64,000 bases of DNA. Origin: Spirosoma utsteinense. Lineage in GTDB: Bacteria; Bacteroidota; Bacteroidia; Cytophagales; Spirosomataceae. Positions 29,001 to 36,701 of the stretch are shown piece after piece. Below the pieces are notes generated by a model, which saw nothing but the letters and a program-made list of their open reading frames with translations, was not told the DNA's origin and did not search any database. Within the stretch, counting starts at the first letter, position 1, and each line of letters begins with the position of its first letter. A program made the position numbers and the translations under genes. The stretch lies in assembly GCF_014282275.1 (NCBI RefSeq), contig NZ_VFIA01000015.1, positions 96,290-160,289 on the forward strand, written 5' to 3'.

Positions 29001-29105
29001 GTCAACACCGACCGGGCCGTCAACGGCATCTCGTCCTATGGTATCGACTACCTGAGCTATCCCAGGGCGCGCTCGTTTATATTTGGTTTGAACCTGACCT
29101 TCTAA
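26079..29105 (+). CDS. SusC/RagA family TonB-dependent receptor
   Basis: 1008 residues: signal peptide (about 1-34), a carboxypeptidase-D-regulatory-like domain (VSGRITDAATNEALAGCTVVV to about 130), plug domain starting VVVIGYGSTTKKDMTGSV, then a C-terminal barrel ending in LNLTF. This is the complete SusC layout. It imports an oligomer, usually a glycan or peptide, across the outer membrane with the SusD partner encoded next (29169). No glycoside hydrolase is beside the pair, so the substrate is unknown. The lipoprotein hydrolase upstream might belong to the same system. Confidence 0.95.
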   Translation: MAYIYTSSPPLKFLISLSLLIVSIGQVTPLFARGPMAIGQKTADITVSGRITDAATNEALAGCTVVVKGTQRGTTTDANGNFQLTVPTENSVLVFGFIGFISQEIVVGNSSTINVALKAAASELNQVVVIGYGSTTKKDMTGSVKSVKSTEFNRGVINSPEQLLQGKVAGVNVTAVSGEPGARQTITVRGPGGVRTGSTPLFVLDGIPLDNSSTGGATNPLNFLNPQDIEAMDVLKDASATAIYGARGANGVILITTKKGKAGSNNLTLSTNLGISNVARPFPLFGADEYRRQVAAAGGVVDDQKASTDWQREISRQATTREYNLGFSGGADKLTFYGSLGVQNQEGVLKNSKLNRYTGRFNASQKFMDDRLTLDVNLTASQTVNERPPIENIVGAALSANPTYPAYDASGVPVRYQAFTNPLVSLQLQKDITTINRVVASVSPSFKITKDLVYKLNLGIDNATSTRDQQSLASTVPQQDGRLESAYGTNRNVLIENYFTYNRGWNNHNLTALAGHSYQKFYIQNRGWSINKFPITPIEPIYNPGLGQDLTLANNRPTGDALENELQSFFSRVNYQYRNRYLVTATVRADGSSKFGANNKYGVFPSFSAGWRLSEESFLQSGPFSDLKLRLGWGQTGNQEIPSKITQALFTSNVSATTSYPLDGTTTYPAGTTYTRLANPDIQWELSSQTDLGLDFGLFNGALTGTVDLFRKVSGKILLEVIPSDPIQPAATYWTNVPNMTITNQGLELDLNYRYVSQGGFRFDLGGNITFIKNVVNNSPYSVITSGSATGSGLTSATVNGYVNDQPIGTFFLREYVGIDEKGVSKYRDLDGDGVAGTDKDRIAAGSALPTRQFNINGNVAYKGFDLAANFNGVSGNKIYDNTANAFFYKARLVKGLNGPLEAIGEPNESINNSAPVSTRFLKDGAFFRLNNLTLGYSLDPKRIGLNRWITGIRLSATGQNLFVITKYNGFDPEVNTDRAVNGISSYGIDYLSYPRARSFIFGLNLTF

Positions 29106-29168
29106 AATAAGCTATGTAACGCGGGTTACCACAATGTCGGCAACCGGCGTTCTTCCCTCTCATTATTT

Positions 29169-30836
29169 ATGAAAAAGATAGTTATCTCAACCCTGTTACT
29201 TTCGGGTCTGCTGTTTCTGAACGGCTGTACGAACCTGGAGGAGAACGTACTGGACGAAGCGTCGGCTGCGGGCCTGACCGACAAACAGGCTGCCGACGGT
29301 AACCTGGCACCGGTATATGCTCGTTTGCCCGACCTGTTCACACACACCAACTACTTTACCATTCAGGAAATATCGACCGATGAAGCTATTCTGCCGTATC
29401 GGGGCGGCACCGACTGGGGCGACAACGGTATTTACACGGCCCTGCATCAGCATACGCCCACCAGCACCGACCCGAACATTCGGAATACCTGGTTAATACT
29501 GGCGCAGGGTATTTCGCGCTCCATTACGGCTATCAATACCCTGCCAACCATCAACGACCCCAACGCGAAAACGTACATCGCTGAAGCGCGGGGTATGCGG
29601 GCGTATTACAACATGATGATGCTCGACCTGTTTGGACTGGTATTCGCCAAAGACGACCCACAGGGCGTTTCGGAGGTCCTGCGGGGCACAGCAGCCCTGG
29701 AGTACGTGAAAAGTGAATTCCTGGCCGTAGAGCCGGAACTCCTCACTACCGTTGGTCCGGGTCGGCTTACCAAAGGGGCAGTATGGGGTTTGCTGGCTCG
29801 CCTGTACCTGAATGCCCCCGTTTACCGGGAGCCTTATGCCGCCCAGTTTACATTCAAACCGGAAGATCTGGACAAAGTGGTGGAGTACAGCGACAAGATT
29901 ATTTCGTCGGGTCAATACCAGCTGTCGCCGGATTATTTCTCGATCTTCAACTCCGACAATCATACCAACAAGGAGTTGGTCTTCGCCGTCGATCAGCGGG
30001 CCGAACTCAACGGACATAACCGGCTGGCCTACTTCTCTATATCGGGCGACCAGTTTCCGCTGATCGCCTTCCCGGCGGCCAACGGCACCGATGGACCCGC
30101 CATCACCTCTGATTTCTACCAGACCTGGGCCACGGCCTATGCCCCCCGCGACCCGGCGGGTACCGATCCCCGGTTCTTCAAACAGAACGCGACGATACCG
30201 GCCGACTCCTGCGTTTCCGACTTTACCATGAACCGGGGTATTCTGCGCGGCCAACAGTACGGGTTGTTGCGGGTAGCCGGTGCCTATGCGCGCTGTGGTG
30301 CCAACTACAAGGTTGGAAAGCTCTTCTATGTAACGCGTAACCGGCCTACCCTGGCCGTGAACTTCACCGAGCAGGTCGACTTCAGCGTAGTGGGCAGCAA
30401 CTACAACACGGGCTACCGGGTGCTGAAATATGAGTTCAGTAAAAAGTCGGCGTCGGGTCGTAACCTGGGTGATGCCGATATTTCCATTGTTCGCCTGGCC
30501 GATGTGTACCTGATGCGGGCCGAGGCCAAACTCCGTAAGGGAGATGCCGCCAGCGCATTAGCCGATGTGAACCTGATTCGGGCAGCCCGGACGTCCGGCA
30601 CGCCCGCGCCTGCCCTCGCCAGCATGAACCTCGACCTGCTGCTGCGGGAGCGCGGGTTTGAACTGTACTGGGAGATGGTCCGCCGTACCGACCTGATCCG
30701 GTTTGGCAAGTATGAAGGAACATGGACCGAAAAAACCAACACCGACAAGCTGAAACGGCTGTTCCCTATTCCGCAAACGGCCATTGATGGTGCGTCGAAC
30801 CTGCCGGGTTATCTCAAGCAAAATGATGGTTATTAA
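29169..30836 (+). CDS. SusD/RagB family substrate-binding lipoprotein
   Basis: 555 residues with lipobox LNGC (Cys20), a RagB/SusD N-terminal TPR-like half (YIAEARGMRAYYNMMMLDLFGLVFAKDDP) and the conserved C-terminal region (DADISIVRLADVYLMRAEAKLRKG, LLRERGFELYWEMVRRTDLIRFG, LFPIPQTAIDG). It caps the SusC barrel encoded 63 bp upstream. Full length. A stem-loop follows at 30843. Confidence 0.95.
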   Translation: MKKIVISTLLLSGLLFLNGCTNLEENVLDEASAAGLTDKQAADGNLAPVYARLPDLFTHTNYFTIQEISTDEAILPYRGGTDWGDNGIYTALHQHTPTSTDPNIRNTWLILAQGISRSITAINTLPTINDPNAKTYIAEARGMRAYYNMMMLDLFGLVFAKDDPQGVSEVLRGTAALEYVKSEFLAVEPELLTTVGPGRLTKGAVWGLLARLYLNAPVYREPYAAQFTFKPEDLDKVVEYSDKIISSGQYQLSPDYFSIFNSDNHTNKELVFAVDQRAELNGHNRLAYFSISGDQFPLIAFPAANGTDGPAITSDFYQTWATAYAPRDPAGTDPRFFKQNATIPADSCVSDFTMNRGILRGQQYGLLRVAGAYARCGANYKVGKLFYVTRNRPTLAVNFTEQVDFSVVGSNYNTGYRVLKYEFSKKSASGRNLGDADISIVRLADVYLMRAEAKLRKGDAASALADVNLIRAARTSGTPAPALASMNLDLLLRERGFELYWEMVRRTDLIRFGKYEGTWTEKTNTDKLKRLFPIPQTAIDGASNLPGYLKQNDGY

Positions 30837-30842
30837 CGATCG

Positions 30843-30885
30843 CCTGATTGCCGGCGACGCAGGCCCGTTGTTGCCGGTAATCAGG
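30843..30885 (+). terminator. Stem-loop after susD
   Basis: A 12-bp stem with one mismatch (30843-30854 with 30874-30885) beginning 7 bp after the SusD stop. No T-run follows, so it may work with the T-rich hairpin at 31023-31055. Confidence 0.45.
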
Positions 30886-30980
30886 GTAGACAAACGTGAA
30901 TTCGGGATTAAGCTGCCTTTGTTTTGGCCCGTTAGGGCGTTTACTGCGCAGCGTCGGTAGGACTAAACCCCGTTCATTAT

Positions 30981-31007
30981 CGGACGAACAGGTGTCCGAT
31001 TCCGGAC
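30981..31007 (+). promoter_or_regulatory. Triple half-site upstream of the second sigma-54 promoter
   Basis: CGGAC (30981-30985), N8, GTCCG (30994-30998), N4, CGGAC (31003-31007): the same order and orientation as at 12594-12619 (there N7 and N4), and a similar distance (about 54 bp) to the sigma-54 promoter at 31061. It is likely to bind the same NtrC-type activator. Confidence 0.6.
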
Positions 31008-31022
31008 GATGTGATACGCGAT

Positions 31023-31055
31023 AAAGCCGTTCCAGATGCTGGGGCGGCTTTTTTT
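31023..31055 (+). terminator. Rho-independent terminator between activator site and promoter
   Basis: AAAGCCG at 31023-31029 pairs with the CGGCTTT around 31045-31051 and is followed by a run of seven T. It probably ends the SusC/SusD transcript. Its position between the activator site and the sigma-54 promoter is unusual. Confidence 0.75.
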
Positions 31056-31060
31056 AGGTA

Positions 31061-31076
31061 TGGCACGACAGTTGGT
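31061..31076 (+). promoter_or_regulatory. Second sigma-54 promoter
   Basis: TGGCACGACAGTTGGT fits TGGCACGnnnnTTGCW at nearly all key positions (TTGG instead of TTGC), and lies 31 bp before the ATG at 31107. Together with the half-sites at 30981-31007 it places the secreted protein at 31107 under the same type of control as the efflux operon. Confidence 0.7.
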
Positions 31077-31106
31077 ATAGTCTTGTAAACAGCTAGTTTT
31101 AACCTT

Positions 31107-31709
31107 ATGAAATCGCTCCTAACCCTGGTTTTGCTCAGTATGGGCACTGTGGCGCTGGCCCAGACGTCGCGCCAGTCAACGACCAGTACCACGATCAACG
31201 ACGACGGTAAAATTCTGTCTGTTCAGGTCGACGGTCAGGTTGACAGCCGATCGGTGGAGTACCGGCGTACGTTCGACGTAGCGCGGTTGAGCAATCGGGC
31301 AAAAGACGACCTCAAACACCGTATTTTCGATTCGCTCGGTATTGGTCAGCCTACCCAGCCCTTAAGCCCGCCCGCTCCGCCAGCGCCCCCCGCACCACCC
31401 AGGGGCGGTGTTTATTACACGGAGTCGGCCGAGTCGGTACGTAATGATTCCGAAACGGTTGAAGAGTCGAACGTAACGCTCCAGTGTGCGTCCTGCACGG
31501 GTAAGATCAAACTGGCCATTACGCGCTCCACGGACGACTACTCGGTGGAACGCGATGCCAAAGCCGATAGCCAGAAGCGTTTCTTTCCCTACGAACTACC
31601 TCTGCCACCGGGCGAATACCGGCTGAAATACTACCAGAACGACGTATTACAGATTCAGTCGACGTTTACCGTAACGCCGGGTAAAGAGAGTACGGTCGTT
31701 ATTAAATAA
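31107..31709 (+). CDS. Secreted protein with proline hinge, unknown function
   Basis: 200 residues with signal peptide (MKSLLTLVLLSMGTVALAQ). The N-terminal domain is followed by a proline-rich hinge (about 92-103), then a domain with a CASC cysteine pair near 133-136, and a C-terminal beta-rich stretch (PYELPLPPGEYRLKYYQND). I do not recognise the family. A sigma-54 promoter with activator half-sites precedes it, suggesting it responds to the same envelope signal as the MacAB-like efflux operon. The CxxC-type pair could bind metal or be redox-active. Confidence 0.75.
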   Translation: MKSLLTLVLLSMGTVALAQTSRQSTTSTTINDDGKILSVQVDGQVDSRSVEYRRTFDVARLSNRAKDDLKHRIFDSLGIGQPTQPLSPPAPPAPPAPPRGGVYYTESAESVRNDSETVEESNVTLQCASCTGKIKLAITRSTDDYSVERDAKADSQKRFFPYELPLPPGEYRLKYYQNDVLQIQSTFTVTPGKESTVVIK

Positions 31710-31731
31710 GCGGATTCGGGTAAATCGTTCT

Positions 31732-32166
31732 ATAAAACAGGCGTCATCCCGAATTTTAACGATTCGTTAAAACATTGGAAAACCCTATCCAAAAAACAGC
31801 CTGGTTCCGGCACATCTGCGGGGGGGGGCGTCAGGTCAAGGGACGTATAGTCTGTGTATATCTCTGGCATTGGCCACTTAGCCCTGTAAGGGCGACCTGT
31901 CAATAGTTACTAGCGTTCCTACCTTGTCTAAAGCGCCGTAGGTGCGACCTGAATGAACTACATCAGGTCGCACCTACGGCGCTTTACAGGCTACCCTTGC
32001 TTTCTTTTCTATTGACAGGTCGCCCCTACAGGGCTTTTCAGTAAGCAAAAAAGACGTGTATACCCCGTAGGTCAAGGGACCTGACACCAAGCGATATACC
32101 CTTGTTTTCATTCTGGACCCTAAAAAGATACCGACTTTTAAAAATCCGGGATGACGCCTGTTTTAT
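31732..32166. repeat. Nested inverted-repeat cluster in a 630-bp intergenic region
   Basis: At least three inverted repeats are stacked inside each other: outer arms 31732-31751 / 32147-32166 (20 bp, exact), middle arms 31880-31906 / 32009-32035 (27 bp, one mismatch), inner arms 31929-31952 / 31963-31986 (24 bp, exact, 10-nt loop). The motif GGTCAAGGGAC also occurs on both sides (about 31833-31843 and 32070-32080). No gene lies here. The whole stretch could fold into one long interrupted hairpin. It separates the 31107 gene from the SPFH gene. Confidence 0.85.
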
Positions 32167-32340
32167 GAGGTATCCTGTCAGGATATTTATTCTAATCTGT
32201 TTCTAACCGAGCGCTAATTCGGCTCTAAAAGCGGGAAATCAAATTTGTGTCAACAAAGCTGGTACGAATGGGCCAGATGCCGTACTGGGTTGCGATTCCG
32301 CTACCTGTCTTTGGACACACTGTATAAACGCTGTTATTGT

Positions 32341-33126
32341 ATGAAACGCTCGCTATATCCCGCCCTGCTACTGGCACTGGTGGGGCTAACCAGTTGTACC
32401 GTCATTCGCCAGGGCGAAGTAGGTGTTAAACGCACGCTGGGTAAAATCAAACCGGGAACGCTGCCGGAAGGGGTCCAGATTTTCAACCCTCTGCTGACGC
32501 GCATAATAAAACTGCCAACCCGTACGGTCAATCTCGAAGTACGTGCTCCGCTGCCCTCCAAAGAAGGACTTACCGTGCAGTCAGATATTTCCATCCTTTA
32601 CCGGGTGGAGGGTAGCTATGCCCCCCGCATTGTGGAGCAGATTGGTCCCAGCTACGCCGATGTGCTTATTCTGCCCGTGTTTCGTTCCGCAGTCACCGAT
32701 GTGTCTTCGCGCTATTTCGCCAAGGATATGCACACAGGGCAGCGGGCTGAGATCGAACGATCGATCCGGGACGTTATGACCAACCAGCTCAAAGACCGGG
32801 GTTTCGTAATTGAATCGGTCCTGCTCAAAAGCATTTCGCTCCCGGCCGGCCTTACCAAAGCAATAGAGGATAAACTGGCTGCTGAACAGGACGCCCAGCG
32901 GATGCAGTTTGTCCTGGACAAAGAACGGCAGGAAGCGCAGCGCCGGATTATTGAGGCCGAGGGAACGCGCGACGCACAGAAGATCATCAGCGAAGGACTG
33001 ACGCCCATGCTGATTCGGTTCAAGACCGTTGAAGCGTTTAACCGGTTGTCGACGTCGCCAAACAGCAAGGTTATCATCACCAACGGCGATTCACCCCTGA
33101 TGCTGAATGCCGACCGCCTGGACTAA
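32341..33126 (+). CDS. SPFH/prohibitin-domain lipoprotein
   Basis: 261 residues from ATG 32341, beginning with a lipoprotein signal (lipobox LTSC, Cys19). The SPFH domain follows (GEVGVKRTLGKIKPGTLPEGVQIF; FRSAVTDVSSRYFAKD) and a coiled-coil tail (AEQDAQRMQFVLDKERQEAQRRIIEAEGTRDAQKI). Prohibitin-like proteins form large membrane rings. Most bacterial ones use a transmembrane helix; this one appears lipid-anchored, so it may sit on the periplasmic side or the outer membrane. The frame can be extended upstream to 32245 without a signal peptide, so that start was rejected. Confidence 0.88.
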   Translation: MKRSLYPALLLALVGLTSCTVIRQGEVGVKRTLGKIKPGTLPEGVQIFNPLLTRIIKLPTRTVNLEVRAPLPSKEGLTVQSDISILYRVEGSYAPRIVEQIGPSYADVLILPVFRSAVTDVSSRYFAKDMHTGQRAEIERSIRDVMTNQLKDRGFVIESVLLKSISLPAGLTKAIEDKLAAEQDAQRMQFVLDKERQEAQRRIIEAEGTRDAQKIISEGLTPMLIRFKTVEAFNRLSTSPNSKVIITNGDSPLMLNADRLD

Positions 33127-33148
33127 TAAACCGACCTGCCTCACTCCG

Positions 33149-33553
33149 ATGACTAGTTCCAATCTGACGACGGCTCCCGACGAGCCGGGCGACGAAACCA
33201 CCGATCTGTATAGCGGGCTGGGGAGTGTCGTCTATGCACTCGCTCACGTGGATAAACAGGTGCATTTTGACAACCTTCAGACGGTCAGAGACCTGTTGAC
33301 CGGTATTCCCAACGGTAATCTGGCACTGTCTGCGTATTTCCAGCGGGATCATTGTAACGAAACGGCTGAGGAAGCCTACGCGCTCGCTTTAAACCGGTTT
33401 GCCAGTAATCGAAAAACGTTGAATGCCATCATCCGGGCGCAGTTCGTCAATATTCTGTTACAGATCGCTGACGCAAACGGAAACGTTTCCCCGAAGCAAC
33501 AAGAGCTGATCAACCGGTTCCGGCGCGATCTCCGGCGGCTGTCATCAGCGTAG
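33149..33553 (+). CDS. TerB-like helical protein, unknown function
   Basis: 134 residues from ATG 33149, 22 bp after the SPFH gene. The helical pattern (SVVYALAHVDKQVHFDNLQTVRDLL, then NILLQIADANGNVSPKQQELINRF) resembles the TerB/DjlA-N fold, with an acidic loop DANGNVS near the end of the kind found in tellurite-resistance TerB proteins. Family assignment is tentative. It may act with the SPFH protein, since co-transcription is likely. The longer frame from 33107 overlaps the SPFH gene and is less likely. Confidence 0.6.
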   Translation: MTSSNLTTAPDEPGDETTDLYSGLGSVVYALAHVDKQVHFDNLQTVRDLLTGIPNGNLALSAYFQRDHCNETAEEAYALALNRFASNRKTLNAIIRAQFVNILLQIADANGNVSPKQQELINRFRRDLRRLSSA

Positions 33554-33589
33554 TACCAATCCAATGAACAATCTGTAAAAAATAAATCC

Positions 33590-33982
33590 ATGAAAACGAT
33601 CCGAATCAGCATGCTGCTGGCGTTTCTGTCCAGCCCCATTTTTATTTTTTCCAATTTCAAACCGCAGTCGTATCAGCCCGTCCAGACATCGGTGCAGGCC
33701 GACGCAGCCCAGAATCGGCTACAGATCGTAGCAGACCGCCACCCGCCCGTACCGCTCATGATCCGGTTTACGGATGAGAGCGATGGTCAGCTGATCCACG
33801 AGCAGTTGGTTCCGGCAGGCTCAGCAACGGTACAGGTCAATCTGAACCTGAATGCCCTCCCGGCTGGCCATTACCGGGTTGAGGTTAGCGACCACAGCCG
33901 AATACAGGCTAGTTTGATTCGTCTGTCCCCATCAGTGAATCCTTCGCTTAATCGTCAGATCGACGTTTTGCCTATTGACTAA
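33590..33982 (+). CDS. Small secreted protein, unknown function
   Basis: 130 residues with an N-terminal signal sequence (MKTIRISMLLAFLSSPIFIFS). The rest looks like one immunoglobulin-like beta-sandwich: IRFTDESDGQLIHEQLVPAGSA followed by LNALPAGHYRVEVSD, a pattern seen in the C-terminal sorting or DUF3244-like domains of Bacteroidota. No catalytic residues recognised. It may lie in one transcription unit with the SPFH and TerB-like genes (36 bp gap). A strong hairpin follows. Confidence 0.65.
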   Translation: MKTIRISMLLAFLSSPIFIFSNFKPQSYQPVQTSVQADAAQNRLQIVADRHPPVPLMIRFTDESDGQLIHEQLVPAGSATVQVNLNLNALPAGHYRVEVSDHSRIQASLIRLSPSVNPSLNRQIDVLPID

Positions 33983-34020
33983 ATAACCGGCCACCTTGTT
34001 CGTTTTAATGCTAGTTGTGC

Positions 34021-34058
34021 ACCAGAACCCGTCCCGACAGTTGTCGGCGGGTTCTGGT
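34021..34058 (+). terminator. Strong hairpin after the small secreted protein
   Basis: ACCAGAACCCG at 34021-34031 pairs with 34048-34058, with an inner CCGACA/TGTCGG pairing, giving a nearly continuous 17-bp stem. It lies between convergent genes, so it could serve both directions. No long T-run. Confidence 0.7.
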
Positions 34059-34102
34059 GTTGCGGTGAACGATCATCGTTAGGCAGGTTTGTTTGGGGAT
34101 GA

Positions 34103-34669
34103 TCAGCCCAGTCGGCGAACGAGCAGGCTGTTCACCAGTTCGAAGAGGGCGGCTGGCTTGAGGGTCCGCCAGTTGGCAATGTCGAGCGTACCCCCAAAAT
34201 TGATGTAGTAGTCGAGCCGATATTTCTTCCACTCCCGTTCGATGAAGTCGGGCGAGTGAATAGCCGCTATCCAGCCATCTTCCACGTCTTCGAACCACTC
34301 TTCGTAGTAACTGTCGTCGGAGCCGTGGAAGTTGAATATATTCTCGCTGATGAGGATGAAGTACTTGATACCCCGGTTAACGAGTACGTCGACGACCTGC
34401 CGTTTGAGGTACATGATGTCGTTGTGAAGCGTGTCGTTCCATTCACCGAAGAGTTCGATGACGACAAACTGCCGGTCGTAGTTCGTGAATAAAATCTTGC
34501 AATAGAGCGTTTCGGAGCCAATCTCATCCCAGAGGGGGTGGATGTAGTAGCCGTAAATGTCATTCTCATACCGCTGCATGTTGTACTCACGCTCGTAGAA
34601 CGGCGACCGCTCGTCTTCCGACGCATTGTAGTACTTTTCCCAGCCGTAGAACGGTTCAATATCCTGCAT
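34103..34669 (-). CDS. Conserved hypothetical acidic protein
   Basis: 188 residues, acidic and rich in Tyr and Trp, with no signal peptide or membrane helix. Segments such as YGYYIHPLWDEIGSETLYCK, FVVIELFGEWNDTLHNDI and GIKYFILISENIFNFHGSDD suggest a mixed alpha/beta cytoplasmic fold. I recognise it only as the kind of lineage-restricted protein found in Cytophagales; no function can be offered. It is alone between convergent and divergent neighbours. Confidence 0.7.
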   Translation of the reverse strand: MQDIEPFYGWEKYYNASEDERSPFYEREYNMQRYENDIYGYYIHPLWDEIGSETLYCKILFTNYDRQFVVIELFGEWNDTLHNDIMYLKRQVVDVLVNRGIKYFILISENIFNFHGSDDSYYEEWFEDVEDGWIAAIHSPDFIEREWKKYRLDYYINFGGTLDIANWRTLKPAALFELVNSLLVRRLG

Positions 34670-34799
34670 GATTCATAGATGTCGGCCCGGTGGTTTTGGG
34701 CTGGCCGACCAATAGGATAACGTCAAATTTTAGGCGTTTGTTGAGCTGTGGGCCGGTCAGTCATGTCATATCCTGAAGATATACCATAACTTGGCTGTC

Positions 34800-35663
34800 A
34801 TGAAACCCGTCTCCAGAAATATCCTCATCACCGGCGCGTCGACTGGTATCGGCTACGGTGCTGCCCGGCAGTTTACCCGGAAGGGTTATACCGTATACGG
34901 AAGCGTTCGCTCCCAACCAGACGCCGATCGGCTACAGGCCGAACTGGGCACCAATTTTGTGCCGCTGCTGTTCGACGTGACCGATGCTGACGCTGTCGAC
35001 GCTGCGGCCCGAACCCTCACCGGGCTGCTGGCGGGCAGTGGCCTCGGCGGGCTGATCAACAACGCAGGTATTGCCATTGGCGGGCCCCTGCAACACCAGC
35101 CGCTGGACATTGTCCGGCAGCATTTCGAGGTGAATGTGCTGGGGTTGCTGCGCGTCACGCAGGCGTTTCTCCCGCTGCTGGGCGCTCACGAAAATCACCC
35201 CGTTCAGCCGGGCCGGATTCAGAATATCAGCTCCGTGAACGGGCAGGTGGCCATTCCGTTTATGGGAGCCTATGTGGGGTCCAAACATGCCGTCGAAGGG
35301 CTGTCGCACAGTTTACGCCGGGAGCTGATTTTATATGGCATCGAGGTGGTTATTGTTGGGCCGGGGGCGGTAAAAACGCCGATATGGGGAAAAGGAACGG
35401 CTATCGATGCGTACAAACCTACGGCCTATTACCCGGCCATGCAGGGGTTTCTGAAACAGGTCCAGGCGGCAGAGAGTCGGGGATTATCCGTCGATTACCT
35501 GGGCGAACGGATCGTTCAGATCCATGAAACGCCGAATCCCCGCATCCGCTACGCCATTGTGCCGCAGAAACTGATCGGCTGGACGCTGCCCCGGCTGCTG
35601 CCCGCCCGAACGTTGGACTGGGTACTGGGGCGAATCACCGGCCTACGGAAACCCGTCGACTGA
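34800..35663 (+). CDS. SDR family oxidoreductase
   Basis: 287 residues from ATG 34800 (a TTG at 34791 is an alternative start, three codons longer). Classical short-chain dehydrogenase motifs: TGASTGIGYG (NADP-binding), NNAG, the catalytic Ser in ISSVNG, and YVGSKHA (YxxxK). Length and the C-terminal extension are typical of the retinol-dehydrogenase-like group. It reduces or oxidises an unknown carbonyl/hydroxyl substrate. The metallo-hydrolase gene follows 16 bp later in the same direction, so they are probably co-transcribed. Confidence 0.92.
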   Translation: MKPVSRNILITGASTGIGYGAARQFTRKGYTVYGSVRSQPDADRLQAELGTNFVPLLFDVTDADAVDAAARTLTGLLAGSGLGGLINNAGIAIGGPLQHQPLDIVRQHFEVNVLGLLRVTQAFLPLLGAHENHPVQPGRIQNISSVNGQVAIPFMGAYVGSKHAVEGLSHSLRRELILYGIEVVIVGPGAVKTPIWGKGTAIDAYKPTAYYPAMQGFLKQVQAAESRGLSVDYLGERIVQIHETPNPRIRYAIVPQKLIGWTLPRLLPARTLDWVLGRITGLRKPVD

Positions 35664-35679
35664 ACCCGATAGAACCGTC

Positions 35680-36552
35680 ATGCTCAAACCTGCTTTCCAA
35701 AAAGACGAGGCCCTGCTGGCCGACATCGAAAAGGCTGTTCAAGCCCCCGACAAACTGCACGTCTGGTGGCTGGGCCAGAGTGGATTCCTGCTTCAGTACG
35801 CGGGTAGGCGTCTGCTGGTCGACCCGTACCTGTCCGACTCGCTGCCCCGCAAATATGCCGTGACCGACAAACCCCACGTTCGCGTGTCGGAACTGGTTAT
35901 TGACCCGTCTCAACTCGACATGATAGACGTCGTAACATCGAGCCACAACCATACCGACCACCTCGACGCCGATACGTTGTTGCCCCTGATTGCGGCTAAT
36001 CCGGCCGTGCAGTTCGTCATTCCCGAAGCGAACCGGGCCTTTGTGTCCGACCGGCTTCATACCGATCCGGCCTGGCCGTTGGGTCTGACCGATGGCGGGA
36101 CAGTTACGGTGGGTGATATTGTCATTCATGGTGTGCCAGCCGCGCACAATGAACGCGAACGCGACGAGTGGGGCTTCGATAAATTCATGGGCTTTGTGTT
36201 CGAACTAGGTCCGTACACGGTTTACCATTCCGGTGATACGCTTTGGTACGACGGCATGGTGGATGTGTTGCGCCCTTTTCCGGTCGATGTGGCGTTCCTG
36301 CCGATCAATGGCAACAAGCCCGAACGGCGCGTAGCGGGCAACCTCGACCCCGACGAAGCCGCCCGGCTTGGCCGCGACATCGGCGCGAAACTCGTTATTC
36401 CGCATCACTACGACCTGTTTGCCTTCAACACCGCCGACCCCGCCGATTTTGTCCGGGCCTGTGAACGCTACGGTACGCCCTATCGTGTGATGCAGTTGGG
36501 GGAGGGAATAACCCTGCCCAACCCTGCCAGTGGTCCGGCAGGACCCTGGTAG
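35680..36552 (+). CDS. UlaG-like metallo-beta-lactamase-fold hydrolase
   Basis: 290 residues. Metal-binding residues appear in SHNHTDHLD (HxHxDH variant) and later in HSGDT and PHHYD, the order used by UlaG/L-ascorbate-6-phosphate lactonase-like enzymes. The opening WWLGQSGFLLQYAGRRLLVDPYL is typical of that family. The exact substrate is unknown. The last eleven codons lie inside a nested inverted repeat (36521-36649), so the C-terminal tail may come from the repeat rather than the ancestral gene. Confidence 0.88.
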   Translation: MLKPAFQKDEALLADIEKAVQAPDKLHVWWLGQSGFLLQYAGRRLLVDPYLSDSLPRKYAVTDKPHVRVSELVIDPSQLDMIDVVTSSHNHTDHLDADTLLPLIAANPAVQFVIPEANRAFVSDRLHTDPAWPLGLTDGGTVTVGDIVIHGVPAAHNERERDEWGFDKFMGFVFELGPYTVYHSGDTLWYDGMVDVLRPFPVDVAFLPINGNKPERRVAGNLDPDEAARLGRDIGAKLVIPHHYDLFAFNTADPADFVRACERYGTPYRVMQLGEGITLPNPASGPAGPW

Positions 36553-36649
36553 TGGTTGAATCTGACCCGCAAATCCCTGGTAGTGGTTGACTTCAAATCG
36601 ATACGCCTATCGCTCAGCCACTACCAGAGCTTTCAGCCACTGGCAGGGT
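36521..36649. repeat. Nested inverted repeats overlapping the end of the UlaG-like gene
   Basis: Outer arms 36521-36533 / 36637-36649 (13 bp). Inside them CTGGTAGTGGTTGA occurs twice (36546-36559 and 36577-36590), and its near-complement lies at 36614-36627. The element begins within the UlaG-like coding sequence and fills most of the gap to the next gene. Confidence 0.75.
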
Positions 36650-36701
36650 GTAGTAGTATGCACCTGTCGCGGCCTTATTATCCTGCTAAAACTGCCCAAC
36701 T

